From Gigaspora rosea (lineage: Eukaryota > Glomeromycota > Glomeromycetes > Diversisporales > Gigasporaceae), in the NCBI GenBank assembly GCA_003550325.1, contig QKWP01002092.1, positions 1-64,000 on the forward strand: a stretch of 64,000 bases of DNA. Direction: 5' to 3'. The translations under genes were made by a program, and so were the position numbers. Shown piece after piece: positions 1-10,813 of this stretch (position 1 is the first letter of the stretch; each line of letters begins with the position of its first letter). The notes under the pieces were generated by a model. It worked only from the letters and a program-made list of their open reading frames with translations. It ran no database searches and was not told the origin of the DNA.

Positions 1-36
1 AAAATGATGATAGTTAACAATGATAAACATACTTAG

Positions 37-1784
37 GCCGAACTTGTGAATAATCTTGGTACTATTGCTCGTTCAGGTACTAAGGATTTCATTGAAGCTT
101 TGCATTCTGGTGCCGACATTTCTATGATTGGTCAGTTTGGTGTTGGTTTCTATTCTGCCTACTTGGTTGCAGACCGTGTTCAAGTGATAACAAAGCACAA
201 TGATGACGTACAGTATATTAGGGAATCGTCAGCAAGTAAATCATTCACCATCGCCCGTAATACAGATAATGAACCCATTGGCCGAGGCACACTCATTAAA
301 TTGTTCCTCAAAGAAGATCAATTAGAATACCTTGAAGAACATAAGATTAAAGAGCTTGTAAAGAAACACTCCGAATTTATTTGCCATCCAATCCAACTTA
401 TTGTTGGAAAGGAAGCTGAAAAAGATGAGGAAAATGATAAAGTGAAGATAAAGAAGTTAGAAACCGAAGAGTTAAACAACACTAAACCTATCTGGAAAAG
501 AAATTCTGATGATATTAATCATGAAGAATATGCTGCATTCTACAAGTCTCTAGCTAATGATTGGGAGGAACATTTGGCCGTTAAACAATTCTCCGTCGAA
601 GGTCAATTAGAATTCAGAACAATTCTATTAGTACCAAGTCGTGCTCAATTCGATCTCTTTGAAAATAAGAAAAAAAGCAATAACATTAAACTTTACGTTC
701 GCAGCGTCCTTATTATGGACGATTGTGAAGATTTAATTCCTAAATATCTTGACTTCATCAAAGGAATAGTTGATTCAGAAGATCTACCGCTTAACATTTC
801 CCGAGAAATGCTTCAACATAACAAGATTTTTCAAGTTATTCGTAAAAATATAGTAAAAAAATGTATAGAGCTGTTTTCTGAGATTGCTGAGGACAAAGAA
901 GATTTCGCAAAATTCTATGATGCATTTGCCAAAAATATTAAGCTTGGAATTTATGAAGATTCTCAGAATCGGTACAAATTAGCCGAATTTCTTCGTTATT
1001 ATTCCACAAAATCCACCGATGAACTTACCTCTCTAAAAGATTACATTACACGTATGCCGGAAAAACAAAAAGATATTTACTACATTACAGGAGAAAATCG
1101 TCAAGCTGTTGAGAATTCGCCATTTTTTGAGGTATTAAAAAAACGAGGGTATGAGGTCTTATTTATGACCGACCCTATCGATGAATACTCTGTTTCGCAA
1201 CTTAAAGAATATGAAGGTAAGAAACTTGTATGCATCACAAAAGAAGGGCTTGAGATTGATGAAGATGAGGAAGAGAAGAAATTGCGTGAAGAAGACATTA
1301 AAAATTATGATTATTTGTGCAAGCAAATTAAAGAAATTCTTGGTGATAACGTTGTAAAGGTAAAAAATTTTTTTATTTAAAGTGATAAACAAGTTTTTTT
1401 TTATTTAACTATATTAAAATCTATTTTATTTTTTAGGTTCTTGTATCAAATCGTATTTCAGTGTCGCCATGTGTTCTTGTAACTGGACAATACGGTTGGT
1501 CTGCCAACTTTGAACGTATCATGAAAGCTCAGGCATTACATGATTCTAGTATGGAATCATATATATCATCTAAAAAGATTTTGGAAATTAATCCACATCA
1601 TTCAATCATTAAATCACTTAAAACTAAAGTTGAGGCCGATAAGAATGACAAGATTGTTAAAGACCTTATATGGCTTCTTTTTGAAACATCACTTGTACAT
1701 TCTGGTTTTAGTTTGGAAGAACCTTCAATATTAGCCAACAGAATTTTCAAGATGATTCAATTAGGACTTGATAATGGATATTAA
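37..1784 (+). CDS. HSP90: HSP90 chaperone, C-terminal part (partial, 2 exons)
   Basis: C-terminal 556 residues of the cytosolic chaperone HSP90; earlier exons lie off the window. The frame enters after a 3' splice site ending at 36, runs 37-1359, skips a 77-base GT-AG intron (1360-1436) and resumes 1437-1784. Seen in order: end of the ATPase domain with [11 protein letters not shown] and the GVGFYS lid motif (residues 32-44), a short charged linker (about 124-150), the middle domain with FDLFENKKK and the catalytic-arginine loop NISREMLQ, and the dimerisation domain ending IQLGLDNGY. Family members normally have a linker of about 50-60 residues and finish with MEEVD, which docks TPR co-chaperones. 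Here the linker is short and the acidic tail with MEEVD is absent; none is encoded just downstream. Strong middle-domain conservation suggests a live divergent paralogue; a young decaying copy is the alternative. Confidence 0.93.
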
Positions 1785-2879
1785 ATATTCTAGATATAGT
1801 CTGGAACACCTGGCATTATTGACTAAGTGCACGTCCTATGAAAATCCTCCATAAATGCATGTCTTCTCTTGGACCCAACTAATATTATACTTATAGATTT
1901 TTAACCTTCCTAAATCTGACTTTATTTGAAATTGTTTACAAAACGATATGCAATCAATAATTTACTGCCAGCTGACAAAGATTATACTAACGTTTTAATA
2001 TTCTGATGTTTAAAATATTTCCATTAGCCAAATTTAGCAATAGCTATCACGATGTTTTATTACAAAATTACAGTATAATTTTTAAGAAATAATAAGAATT
2101 ATAATATTTTAATTAATTTATTTAAATGTAAATTTTTAATTAAACAAAATTAATATTATGTAATGATGTGAATTATCTATTGGAGAGCAAAACTAATTAT
2201 CACAGAAATTTCAGAAATTTTTATTCCAATTAATTCTGCCTAAATTTGACATTTGTATTTTGCACAATTTATATGAAATTCATTTCTAATTCTACCTCGA
2301 TATTTCTCATGTCTACCTATTCAAATTCGATAAAAAATTTTTTATTTTAATTCTACAAAGTAGAATTAAAAGATAAAAGTTTTAGTGACTTCGAAAAAAT
2401 GGTCTTTGATTTAAGTAATTCAAATCATCGTTTAAGTTTAAAATGGAGAAATTTGCTCGATTTTAGTTTTTTCAAGATATTTTAAAGAGTAAAGAACTTA
2501 AATCTTTGATTTCGGTAATTAAATTATAATTCTAAATTTTAAAATTTGGCACTTAACATAAAGAATTGTTGAATTAGAAAATTGGCATTGTTTTAATTTT
2601 ATATTTTATATTTTATCATTTTCAAGTTAAATTTAAAATAAATGTTGTCGAAAGGTTCGATTAGATTCAATTAAACAAATCAATTATTTTATTCATAAAA
2701 CTTAATTAAAATCAATTTGGCATTATTCAATAGAAAAAAGAAAGTTAGAAAATTAAAAATATGATTTAAGAAATGAATCCATTTTTGCTTTCATTAAAAG
2801 TTGATGATTTATAATATTTACCAATTATTTCTTAGGTATGAAATAAAACTTCAAATACTTAGTAACAAATTGTTTCTAG
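1785..2879. other. AT-rich intergenic stretch
   Basis: No gene, RNA or clear repeat seen; very AT-rich with scattered homopolymer runs. It separates the convergent ends of the HSP90 gene and the isochorismatase pseudogene. Confidence 0.5.
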
Positions 2880-3905
2880 TTATCTTGAAAGCCATTCAAT
2901 TGTATTTTTAACTGTGGTAACTATACCATACCCATATCCTATGTTCAATAAAGTTGCCTTTCAGACAGTGAAAAAAGAATTTATTTTAGGGAATTTTAAG
3001 TAAATTTTCTTCTGCAAACAACCTTCATACCTCATGCATCTCTTGAGTATCTGACGCTGTAGCATCCTCAATAAAAACAATATCGTAATTCTCATCAAAT
3101 GCTCCTATTAAAGTTATTATTAACAACATTTCTGTTCATAATAAATTAACATAAATACTCACTTCTGGCAGTTGTTTCACAGCATAAATTAGTTTTAACG
3201 CCAGAAATTATAAGTGTTTCTATACTGAGGGAGGTGAGAAAGGAATTAAGCTCAGTCTTGTAGAAAGCATCATATCAAGTTTTACTTTGGATAATAAAGT
3301 CAAGGGTACCAATAGAAGTCAGAGATCTCTAAATCGCAGAGAAAAATTATAAATGAACTTAGTCTTAATTCAACGATTAAAACTTACCGTAACAATTGAA
3401 TCCAATTCTTTCAAAAATTTACACTTTTCAGATCCGCGCATAATCATTTTATCTTTATTTTTCCACTTAAAAGTTATCATTATATTTCATTTTATTGATT
3501 TTATTTCTTCAATGAAAATTTATAAATACATAAAAATGATAATTAAATACCCATAGTGCCAGGGCGCCTCCATCGAGTTCAGAATTTAAATGACCATACT
3601 GTGTCCATATAACGAGAATACCTTTCTAGTGACAAGTTGTGACGACAGATTTTACATTTGGAATAATTTTATTAACTGAGTCATTACAAAAAAATTACTA
3701 TTAAAAATTATTTAAAGGTTTGAACAGTAATATGTTCTTTATAACCTACTTGCATATCGATAACCAACAAGGCAGCCTTTTCAGGATCGTAAGGAATAGA
3801 AGTTGACATTGGTTGTTTGGTGATAGATGATATATCGAATTTAAATTGACCTCTAAAACGAGGGTATAGATTTTTGATATACTTAAACGGGTGCTTAGTC
3901 ATCAT
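2880..3905 (-). pseudogene. Isochorismatase-like cysteine hydrolase, decayed
   Basis: Isochorismatase/nicotinamidase-family hydrolase read on the minus strand in several exons. N-terminal exon from ATG at 3905 carries ALLVIDMQ, with the family's catalytic Asp. A middle exon (about 3685-3551) reads as the KSVV...KGILVIWTQYG strand-helix region ending in a gtattt donor. The next exon (3328-3163) has YDAFYKTEL and the nucleophile loop GVKTNLCCETTAR. Then 3104-3031 (FDENYDIVFIEDATAS) and 2957-2880 (ATLLNIGYGYGIVTT, stop). The last three junctions are clean GT-AG and keep frame. Two in-frame stops break it: TAG at 3628-3626 and TGA at 3277-3275, where relatives have sense codons. The N-terminal exon also lacks an obvious good donor. 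Domain order and conserved residues are otherwise complete, so inactivation looks recent. Confidence 0.8.
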
Positions 3906-3926
3906 ATATATATATGTTTAGGAACT

Positions 3927-4187
3927 AATAATTTATATACTTTATTAACTCAGTGATTCAGAAATTCTGATTGTAACGACATGAGGGGTTTGCGTTGAGA
4001 GAAAAGTTTGGTATAGCAGGTCACTTTTAAGGATCCTTAGGACACCTGGATGGGTCACACTTTAGATTTTAGTTAAATGTAGTTTTAACAGTTCATCGTG
4101 TACGGTGTTGCATAGATGACATTTAATAAAGTTGTGGCATGACTGCCGAATTCAAAAAAAAAAAAAAATAATTTATATACTTTATTA
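3927..4187 (+). mobile_element. Poly(A)-tailed retroposed insert with 21-bp target duplication
   Basis: A 219-base segment (3948-4166) ends in about 15 A residues and is flanked by a 21-base direct repeat, 3927-3947 and 4167-4187 (the first two bases could belong to the A tail). An AATAAA signal (4128-4133) lies about 20-25 bases upstream of the tail. This is the hallmark of LINE-mediated retroposition of a polyadenylated transcript. No ORF and no confident pol III A/B boxes were found, so it is more likely a truncated processed copy of an mRNA 3' end than a tRNA-derived SINE. Confidence 0.75.
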
Positions 4188-4314
4188 TTTACGTAATTGA
4201 ATAAAGCAAACGTAAATTTCGAATTTTAATTAGAATTTTAACTTAATATTGTATTGTAGAACAAAATGCTGTATTTATTATAAAGATTGATTCAATTTTT
4301 TAACGAAATAAATT

Positions 4315-4536
4315 GTGTTTAATGAAATAATAAATTTTAGTAATTCAAAATTAATCTTTTATCAAGATGTCTTTGATCAAAGTATTATATCTTTATTAAT
4401 CAATTTACAAATCACAACTGAAATTTCCGGTGAACCAAATGCTGAACCTTTTACAACTTTTTTTGAACAGGTATATTTAAAAATCGCAATTGATACTTAT
4501 TCACAAAAAAATATAATCGAATATCAAGCATTTTGA
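4315..4536 (+). other. Short exon-like open frame, unknown
   Basis: Open frame beginning at a GTG with protein-like composition (ISGEPNAEPFTTFFEQ) that runs into a gtatat donor-like site at 4471. There is no ATG, and a stop lies just upstream. It could be an orphan exon or gene remnant; I do not recognise it. Confidence 0.2.
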
Positions 4537-4559
4537 TCAAGTGCATCTCCATTATATAA

Positions 4560-4860
4560 ATTTAGGCGAAATAGAGTATAAAATTTATTTGGACCGTATT
4601 AGAGTATGAATTTGGGCTGAACTAGAGTATAAATTTGAGCCGAATAAGAATAAAAATAAAAATTTTGGCCATTAATGTGAGAGTAGAGTTTTATTATCTA
4701 AGTTGAATCATAATATAAATTTGGGCCGAATTCAATATGAATTTGGGATTATTATTATAAATGTTTACGGTTTATTTAATTTGGACCGTATTAATGTGGC
4801 CAAATAAAAGTATAATTTTGTATAGACATAAATTTTTGCCGTATTAGAGCGTGAATTACA
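4560..4860 (+). repeat. Degenerate tandem repeat, family R
   Basis: Loose tandem repetition of a roughly 22-30 base unit built around AATTTGGGCCGAATTAGAGT. The same family recurs at 6160-6360, 13735-13990, 20370-21530 (reverse orientation) and 63160-63430. Confidence 0.7.
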
Positions 4861-5077
4861 TTATTTCTCATTTAAAAAAAATTAAATATTTGTAGATTTG
4901 GTCAAAATTAAGTATAATTTACATATTTAAATTTAGGAAATTATACTTCTTGCAAGCTCGCATTAGATTTTAGAAATATATCGACTTGTAAGTCCAATGT
5001 CATTTCGAATCCGATGAGTTTTTAATGGAATTTTAAATCTTGAATGAGCAAATTTTGATTATTTAATTATAAAAAAC

Positions 5078-5600
5078 GTGATTGTCACGTCCACTACAAT
5101 GTATATATTACCACCTTCGATGGAAACTTCTAATCGTGTAATTGGACATTTCGAAACTGCAAGGATAACTTCATACGTGTATTATTACTTATATAATTTG
5201 ATCTTGGGCCAATGTTGGATTAAATCAACGAAGGTTCAAAATCTTTTATTGTTGAGAAATGTCGTCAGATCATTGTGTTGCTTACTGACTATGCAATTAT
5301 TCAAAAGGTGGTTGTCACGCCCACTACCACTTTCGATGAAAACCTCTAATAGAGTGATTAGACATTTTCGAATTTGCAAACGATAATTTATTACGTGTAT
5401 TTGGTAGATTAATCAAAAAGTTTCAAAATCTTTTTTGTTAAGGAATGTCATTGGATCTTCGATCATTGCCATGTATATATTACCACCTTCGTAATTAGAC
5501 ATTTTCAAAATTTCTTATGTGTATTTTACTTATATATAAATCAACATCAAAAAGATTCAAAATCTCATTGTTGAGAAATTTCATTGGATCATCTCTCTTT
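5078..5600 (+). repeat. Three diverged tandem copies, about 130-230 bases each
   Basis: Three successive copies share the order: gtcacg(t/c)ccactac, ttaccaccttcg, aattggacattt, tacgtgtatt, ttcaaaatctttt, gagaaatgtc. Copies start near 5078, 5310 and 5470 and shorten towards the right. The open frame at 5078-5386 simply spans copies and is not taken as a gene. Confidence 0.65.
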
Positions 5601-6159
5601 AAGCAGAATTAATTACGCAAAGAATGCTTAATCATATGATCTTATCTCTGTCACCATTAAGGCTGAGATTAGATTATATGAATTAAAACTATATAACTTA
5701 TTGCAAATAAACGAACTAGGTTGTCTTTGAACTTATGATTTGAACTAATTGTCTGGTTAAAGTAAAATATTCAATTGAACCATTAATAGCCGATAAAATA
5801 CAATACAATCTTTTTGATGTATTCAATGCAAAATTAAAGTAAAAATTGTTCTTTCTTTTGAATTGTTCTAATTCACTAAGTTTTGTTGTTACAATTCTTG
5901 TTTCAATTCTTCAAAAATAATAGAAATTGATTGGACGTTACAAAGCGAATGATTTTGTAACCATGTATTATCATTAAAAACACAATTTTATATTAACTTA
6001 ATTTCTTTTTTACGTCAAAACTCAATTGTTTTTAAGATCATATTATATTTGAACAAATTAATTTGTATAATCTGAGAGTCCCAAGCACGATTCAAAAACT
6101 GAAAAATTCAAAAATAAAACAACTTAAAATCAAGCTGATTTAATTAATTTAGTCTATAC
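5601..6159. other. Intergenic, nothing recognised
   Basis: AT-rich sequence without a convincing ORF, RNA or terminal repeats. Confidence 0.4.
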
Positions 6160-6360
6160 TGAATCAGAGCATAAATTTGAGAAGAAAATTTAGTATAAAT
6201 TTGGGCCGCAATTAGAGAGTAAATTTTGGTTTATTTAATTAACTTGGGCCGTTAAAGAGTATGAATTTGGGTAGATCTAGAGCTAAATTTCGGCCAAATT
6301 AGAATAAAAAATTAAAGTTGAATCATAGAATTAAAACATAAGTTTTGGCCTAAATATATA
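6160..6360 (+). repeat. Degenerate repeat, family R
   Basis: Short block of the AATTTGGGCCG / TAGAGTAT unit described at 4560, here more eroded. Confidence 0.6.
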
Positions 6361-6937
6361 TTTGTCTATATTTATTAACCTGGATACTTTAAATCATTTT
6401 GTATCTTTAATTTTTGTATTAAACTTGTAATTTTTCTTTCAAAAAATTTTTATTAATATTATTAAGATAACATGAAGATAAACAAAACCATATTTTTACA
6501 AATTCAGGTTTCTGTAAAAATAGCTTAAAGCTAGCCAAATCATGTGAAATTTTTAACAGCATCATATTATTTCGATTTTTGTGATTTCAACATACCATTT
6601 AAAATATTATAATGTAGTTTTTTTTTGAACCTAAGTTAGTTTAATTGAATTTATAAAAAAAAAAGCAAAAATTTAGAATCTCATTTCAGGAGCAAAGCCA
6701 AGGTCCAAAAGCTAGGTTTGCTATAATATAGTTAAATTTAATTTAATTTAAAATTCAAAATTTGAATTAATTTAAATTTAAAATTTTAAATTTGATCTAA
6801 TTTAAATAAATTTTCACCTATTTTAATTTAATCATTTTAATATATAGGGATACCACCATGCGAAAATACTGTATAAATTTGTACAATTAAAATCTGGCTC
6901 ACCTATCCAAATTTCTTCTTTTAATTCAAACCTCAAT

Positions 6938-7507
6938 ATGACTAGTCAGAATATACATAAACTTAAAACTGCAATTAATTATTATAAGAATAAAAACTAT
7001 ATTGAAGCCTTAAAATCCTTTCAGAATCTTGCTACAAGTGCATTTTCAAGCTCTGAAATCATTGACGAGGCCAAATATTATATTGCTCTTTGTTATATTC
7101 ACGGGAAGGGCGTAGAACAAGATAGGAAATTTGCTTTAGATCTCGCAAAAGATGATTATCATGATTTAAATAAGTATGAAAATGCTTGGAATATTTTTTC
7201 AGAATTAGCCAAAGATGATGAAATAAAATTAGAAGCTTTATCTATCATGGAATATTACTATAACAAAGGATATATCAAAACAAATGAAAGGCATATTTTT
7301 AAAATCGCATTAGAACTATACAGTAAAGACAAATATAAAAAAGCTTACGATATTTTTTTTAAACTTGCCGCAAATAGTAAAAATAAAGAAATTAAATTTC
7401 TTTCTACATGTTTAGAAGCATCTTATTATATCACGGGATATAATAGAATTGAGAAAAATAAGAATAAAGCATTTGAACTTATTCTAAAAGAGTCATCTAA
7501 ATTTTAG
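6938..7507 (+). CDS. Sel1/TPR-like repeat protein
   Basis: Single-exon ORF of 189 residues. It is almost entirely alpha-helical with paired helices of the Sel1/TPR type: YYKNKNYIEALKSFQNLA (residues 14-31), then the most canonical Sel1 unit AKYYIALCYIHGKGVEQD (about 47-64), then YENAWNIFSELAKDDE and KYKKAYDIFFKLAANS. Such repeats form superhelical protein-binding scaffolds; the partner cannot be read from sequence. No signal peptide or membrane segment. The first ATG fits: a TATA-like gtataaatt lies about 65 bases upstream, and AATAAA motifs follow from 7751. Sel1-like genes are greatly expanded in arbuscular mycorrhizal fungi, and this window holds at least four more members or fragments. 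Confidence 0.82.
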   Translation: MTSQNIHKLKTAINYYKNKNYIEALKSFQNLATSAFSSSEIIDEAKYYIALCYIHGKGVEQDRKFALDLAKDDYHDLNKYENAWNIFSELAKDDEIKLEALSIMEYYYNKGYIKTNERHIFKIALELYSKDKYKKAYDIFFKLAANSKNKEIKFLSTCLEASYYITGYNRIEKNKNKAFELILKESSKF

Positions 7508-8300
7508 AACGAAATGCCTATGAACAAAAACTGTTAGTTCTGTTTAAAATTAACTTTCCAGAATATATACAAGTTATATCACATATGTCGATGGCCAGCA
7601 TTTGAGCAGAGGGTTATATTTATGATTATTTTAGTTCTAAAAACTTAATTGTTTTAAATATTTTGTTTTTTTATGTACCAATCGTTGGCGATGAGTAAAA
7701 GCGCCGTCACTATTAAAAAAATAGTGCAATGTATCTAAAAAAAGTGAAGAATAAATAAATAAAAATTTAAATAAATCGATTAAAATTATTAAATTGTCTT
7801 GTTCTTACGCATAGTGATTCTGGCCGATATGAGCTAAACCAAAAATTTCGGCTTAGCCAGTCGATTTTTTTCAAAATCGGCTAATCGACTTTATATTGCG
7901 ATATCGCAGGTTAATCATGTGACCAAACGATTGTCATCGACCAATCAATCGCAATCACCTGATTTTTATCATATGATTGCAAACGATTTTATGCGAAATT
8001 TACAAACGGTTCTTAGGGACAGTGCATAGGGACAGTGCAATCACATGATATTATAAAACCAATCTACATTAACCGCTAACCAACAGAGCACAATTAAATC
8101 ACATGAATTTTCAATGTCACTAAGCACTGTCCGTAGATTTGCCAACGATTTTAATGCAACTTCGTGATCGCACAATCAGGTAACAATCAGGTAATTGCGA
8201 AGAGTTTGATTAAAATATGTCATTTTTGCAAACAGTGATAATTTATTTAAGTATTACTGTATTAATATATTCATTAAACGTGTTCAAAAGTAAGGAATAT
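7508..8300. repeat. Intergenic repeat-like DNA with many short inverted motifs
   Basis: After the Sel1 gene's AATAAA motifs, 7810-8210 is less AT-rich. It contains scattered inverted copies of short words (aatcaca/tgtgatt, atcacctga/tcaggtaat, gggacagtgc/gcactgtcc), suggesting an old foldback DNA transposon. Clean ends and a target duplication were not found. Confidence 0.35.
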
Positions 8301-8325
8301 AGCCCAATGAATCACACCCTATTGT

Positions 8326-8398
8326 CAATCTAACCATCCTACTCTAACCTCTAACCTAACCCCCTAACCTTAACGCTAACCCAAAATATCATTAATCC
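8326..8398 (-). repeat. Telomere-like degenerate (CTAACC)n patch
   Basis: About 70 bases of variants of CTAACC/CCTAA (ctaacctctaacctaac, ccctaacc, cgctaaccc). On the minus strand they read as degenerate TTAGGG-like units. The tract is too short and irregular for a functional telomere. Confidence 0.45.
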
Positions 8399-8854
8399 TA
8401 AACAATACTCAACATAGTTCGTAGAGATTCAGGCAAAGAAACTCGTCAGAAAAACATACTATAAAGTTCATATAAGACCCGTCGCAAAACAATGTAGCAA
8501 AGCACCCACCTAAACGACGAAGAGAAAATCTAAAAAAGGGAAAACATTAGTGACGCTAATTGGAAAGCCACTAGTCTATCCCGAAAATCATCGGAAACGA
8601 AAGTTCCCCCTACTAAAATCACGTTAATATATATTTATAGAAATATATTAAACACGTGACAAACAATGACCTAATTTAGGGGAGAAACTTAGCCTATACC
8701 CCGGGGTAGAGGGTCTTATCCTGTGTCTGTCATGTGACTATGTTTATAAAATTAAATTAAACTGATCGACATAGAATCGCGTCGTTTTCGTGGTGCATTT
8801 GTTGCTTTCGTCGTCGTTGTATGGTTTAGCGCTTTTACAGAAGGACTTCAAGCA

Positions 8855-9172
8855 ATGTGTGATAAAGCTAAAATCTTATATCGGGAACAAGAATTAAAAA
8901 AAGAACGGGAAGGAATAAACCCTAAGTTAATAAGTTTAGTAGGGAATCTCGGAAAATTCGCAGTTGAGCTTTCTTATTTTGCTTCAATTTGTTTCAGTAC
9001 ACACATCATACTTCAAGATATCCTTAAAGGAATAAAATCGGGAAATAGATCAAAAATTAATAGGCTAAGCTATAAAAAACTTTATAAACGATTAGAAGAA
9101 CTGAAATTAGAGATAAAATATTACAGCTTTTCTGTCAGAGCTATGTTGACAAAGGATAAGATGATTAACTAG
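8855..9172 (+). CDS. Small unknown protein, probably with an upstream exon
   Basis: 105-residue ORF, not recognised: charged N-terminal helix (AKILYREQELKKERE), a hydrophobic stretch around residues 35-55 (AVELSYFASICFSTHIIL), then a basic helix rich in KKL and RLEELK. The same frame stays open for about 80 bases upstream with a hydrophobic run (AFVAFVVVVWFSAF) but no ATG, and ttttacag just before the ORF is a good splice acceptor. The listed ATG may therefore be internal to a longer spliced gene. It could be a small membrane protein. Confidence 0.45.
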   Translation: MCDKAKILYREQELKKEREGINPKLISLVGNLGKFAVELSYFASICFSTHIILQDILKGIKSGNRSKINRLSYKKLYKRLEELKLEIKYYSFSVRAMLTKDKMIN

Positions 9173-9770
9173 CAGAGTTCAGTCGGAATTATGTAGCAAA
9201 TTCTTATTATACCCTTGATTATATTCTTTCTTTAATAGTTATGTGACATACTGTTTTTTTTTTTTGATTTAAGTTTTGAACAAAATCTAAAACTCTAAAT
9301 AATAGAGAATTTGGGAGTGCTACATATCGGGTTTTCTCTAACTATAAATTTAACAATTTATTTTAGTTTTTAAAACTACTTTTTGAGCTATTTGGTCAAT
9401 ATTTAAATCAAAGATATATTGCCAAGTAATTCATACCAGTAATAATTTTATATTAATATATATATATATCGCAGCTAATAAAATTAAACATTAGTACCAT
9501 TCATTTTCGTTTTCAAGAGTGTTTATCGTGCGTGTGCGGGTATTTGGAGACATCTTTTAACAAAAGTAATTTATCAATAAGTAATGGATTTATTTATTAA
9601 AGAATGTTAACAATAATTGATGTCTGATTATCTTATAAAGTATTCATGTGTTTAGCGTTATCAACAGTATTTGGTTGAGATACTTGTTTTTATCCTTTTT
9701 AACTTTAGTCTTGTCTATTTCTTGCAAATTTTGCCATACGACCAGCCTTAGGTTTTTTTTAATATTATAT
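9173..9770. other. Intergenic, nothing recognised
   Basis: AT-rich, with a short (TA)n tract near 9460. No gene supported. Confidence 0.4.
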
Positions 9771-9777
9771 AATAATT

Positions 9778-10100
9778 CATTTTCATAAAAATTGGTAAAT
9801 GTACTCTGAGAACACTGAAAACATCAAATTTTAAACACTGATACTTTATTTCTTAATTTCAAATAATTTAAATTCTTTCTAATTTTTAATTGTCACTGAA
9901 AATAGAATTATTTGTCTCAAAATTTTTTAATTTTATTAAATGCGCTCAAATAGAGAACATTTGCCAATAATTAATTTTCATAAAAATTGGTAAATGTTCT
10001 CTGAGAACACTGATACTTTATTTCTTAATTTTGGTGACAAATAATTTAAATTCTTACTAATTTTTAATTGTCACTGAAAATAGAATTATTTGTCACTGAA
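9778..10100 (+). repeat. Tandem duplication, about 195-base period
   Basis: Two adjacent copies begin ttcataaaaattggtaaatg at about 9781 and 9978. Both continue through ctctgagaacactga, gatactttatttcttaatt and tgtcactgaaaatagaatta with small indels. Confidence 0.75.
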
Positions 10101-10475
10101 ATTAGTATTTTGATTTTAACTTTTAATTGCAAAAATTTTTAAAATTTAAATCAAAATTCAAAACTTTAAATTTTAGAACGCGAATTAAATAAATATGTTC
10201 TGCCTTTTTATTTTTTGAAACTAAATAATAGCTCGTAATATGTAAATGACGCCTTTTAGAAGTAGAAAGACTTGTGTACTTTTAAATTGAGTAAGGATAT
10301 AAACAAAGATAGCTATTTTTCGGCAGTTTTCGCGTAAGAAACACTAATTATAATACAAAAATTATCCATTCAGGCAAAAAAAGACTTAATAAATGTAACG
10401 TTATGATAGATATAACTCTAGAGGAGAGAATAATGTAATCAAAATAATGTAAAAAAAGTTGAGTGTGATGAATCG

Positions 10476-10757
10476 ATTTAGTAAATTATTTTTGTCGAGA
10501 TATTTGAACAAAAATTTCAATATTTAGCAAAAACTACGCTTTCTTTTCTGACAAATTTTAGCACCGTAGAAATCTGGATAAATTCGACTTTCATTTTTTT
10601 TAACATTTTATTATGTAACGACAAATGAAACTAAATGGTAAATTATTTTTGTCGAGATATTTGAACAAATATTTTCAATATTTAACCCTGTAGAAATCTG
10701 GATAAATTCGATTTAACATTTTATTATGTAACGACAAATGAAACTAAATGTTGCAAC
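10476..10757 (+). repeat. Tandem duplication, about 160-base period
   Basis: Two copies share gtaaattatttttgtcgaga, gtagaaatctggataaattc and attttattatgtaacgacaa. The second starts near 10639 and has lost an internal segment. Confidence 0.75.
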
Positions 10758-10813
10758 AGCTGTTTATATTAATACATTTGTAAGTTCAAGCCAGCCATTG
10801 AATTTCTATCGAG

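Noticed and set aside
5078-5386. 102-codon ORF
   Set aside because: It runs through tandem repeat copies and its two halves repeat the same DNA; no protein-like character.
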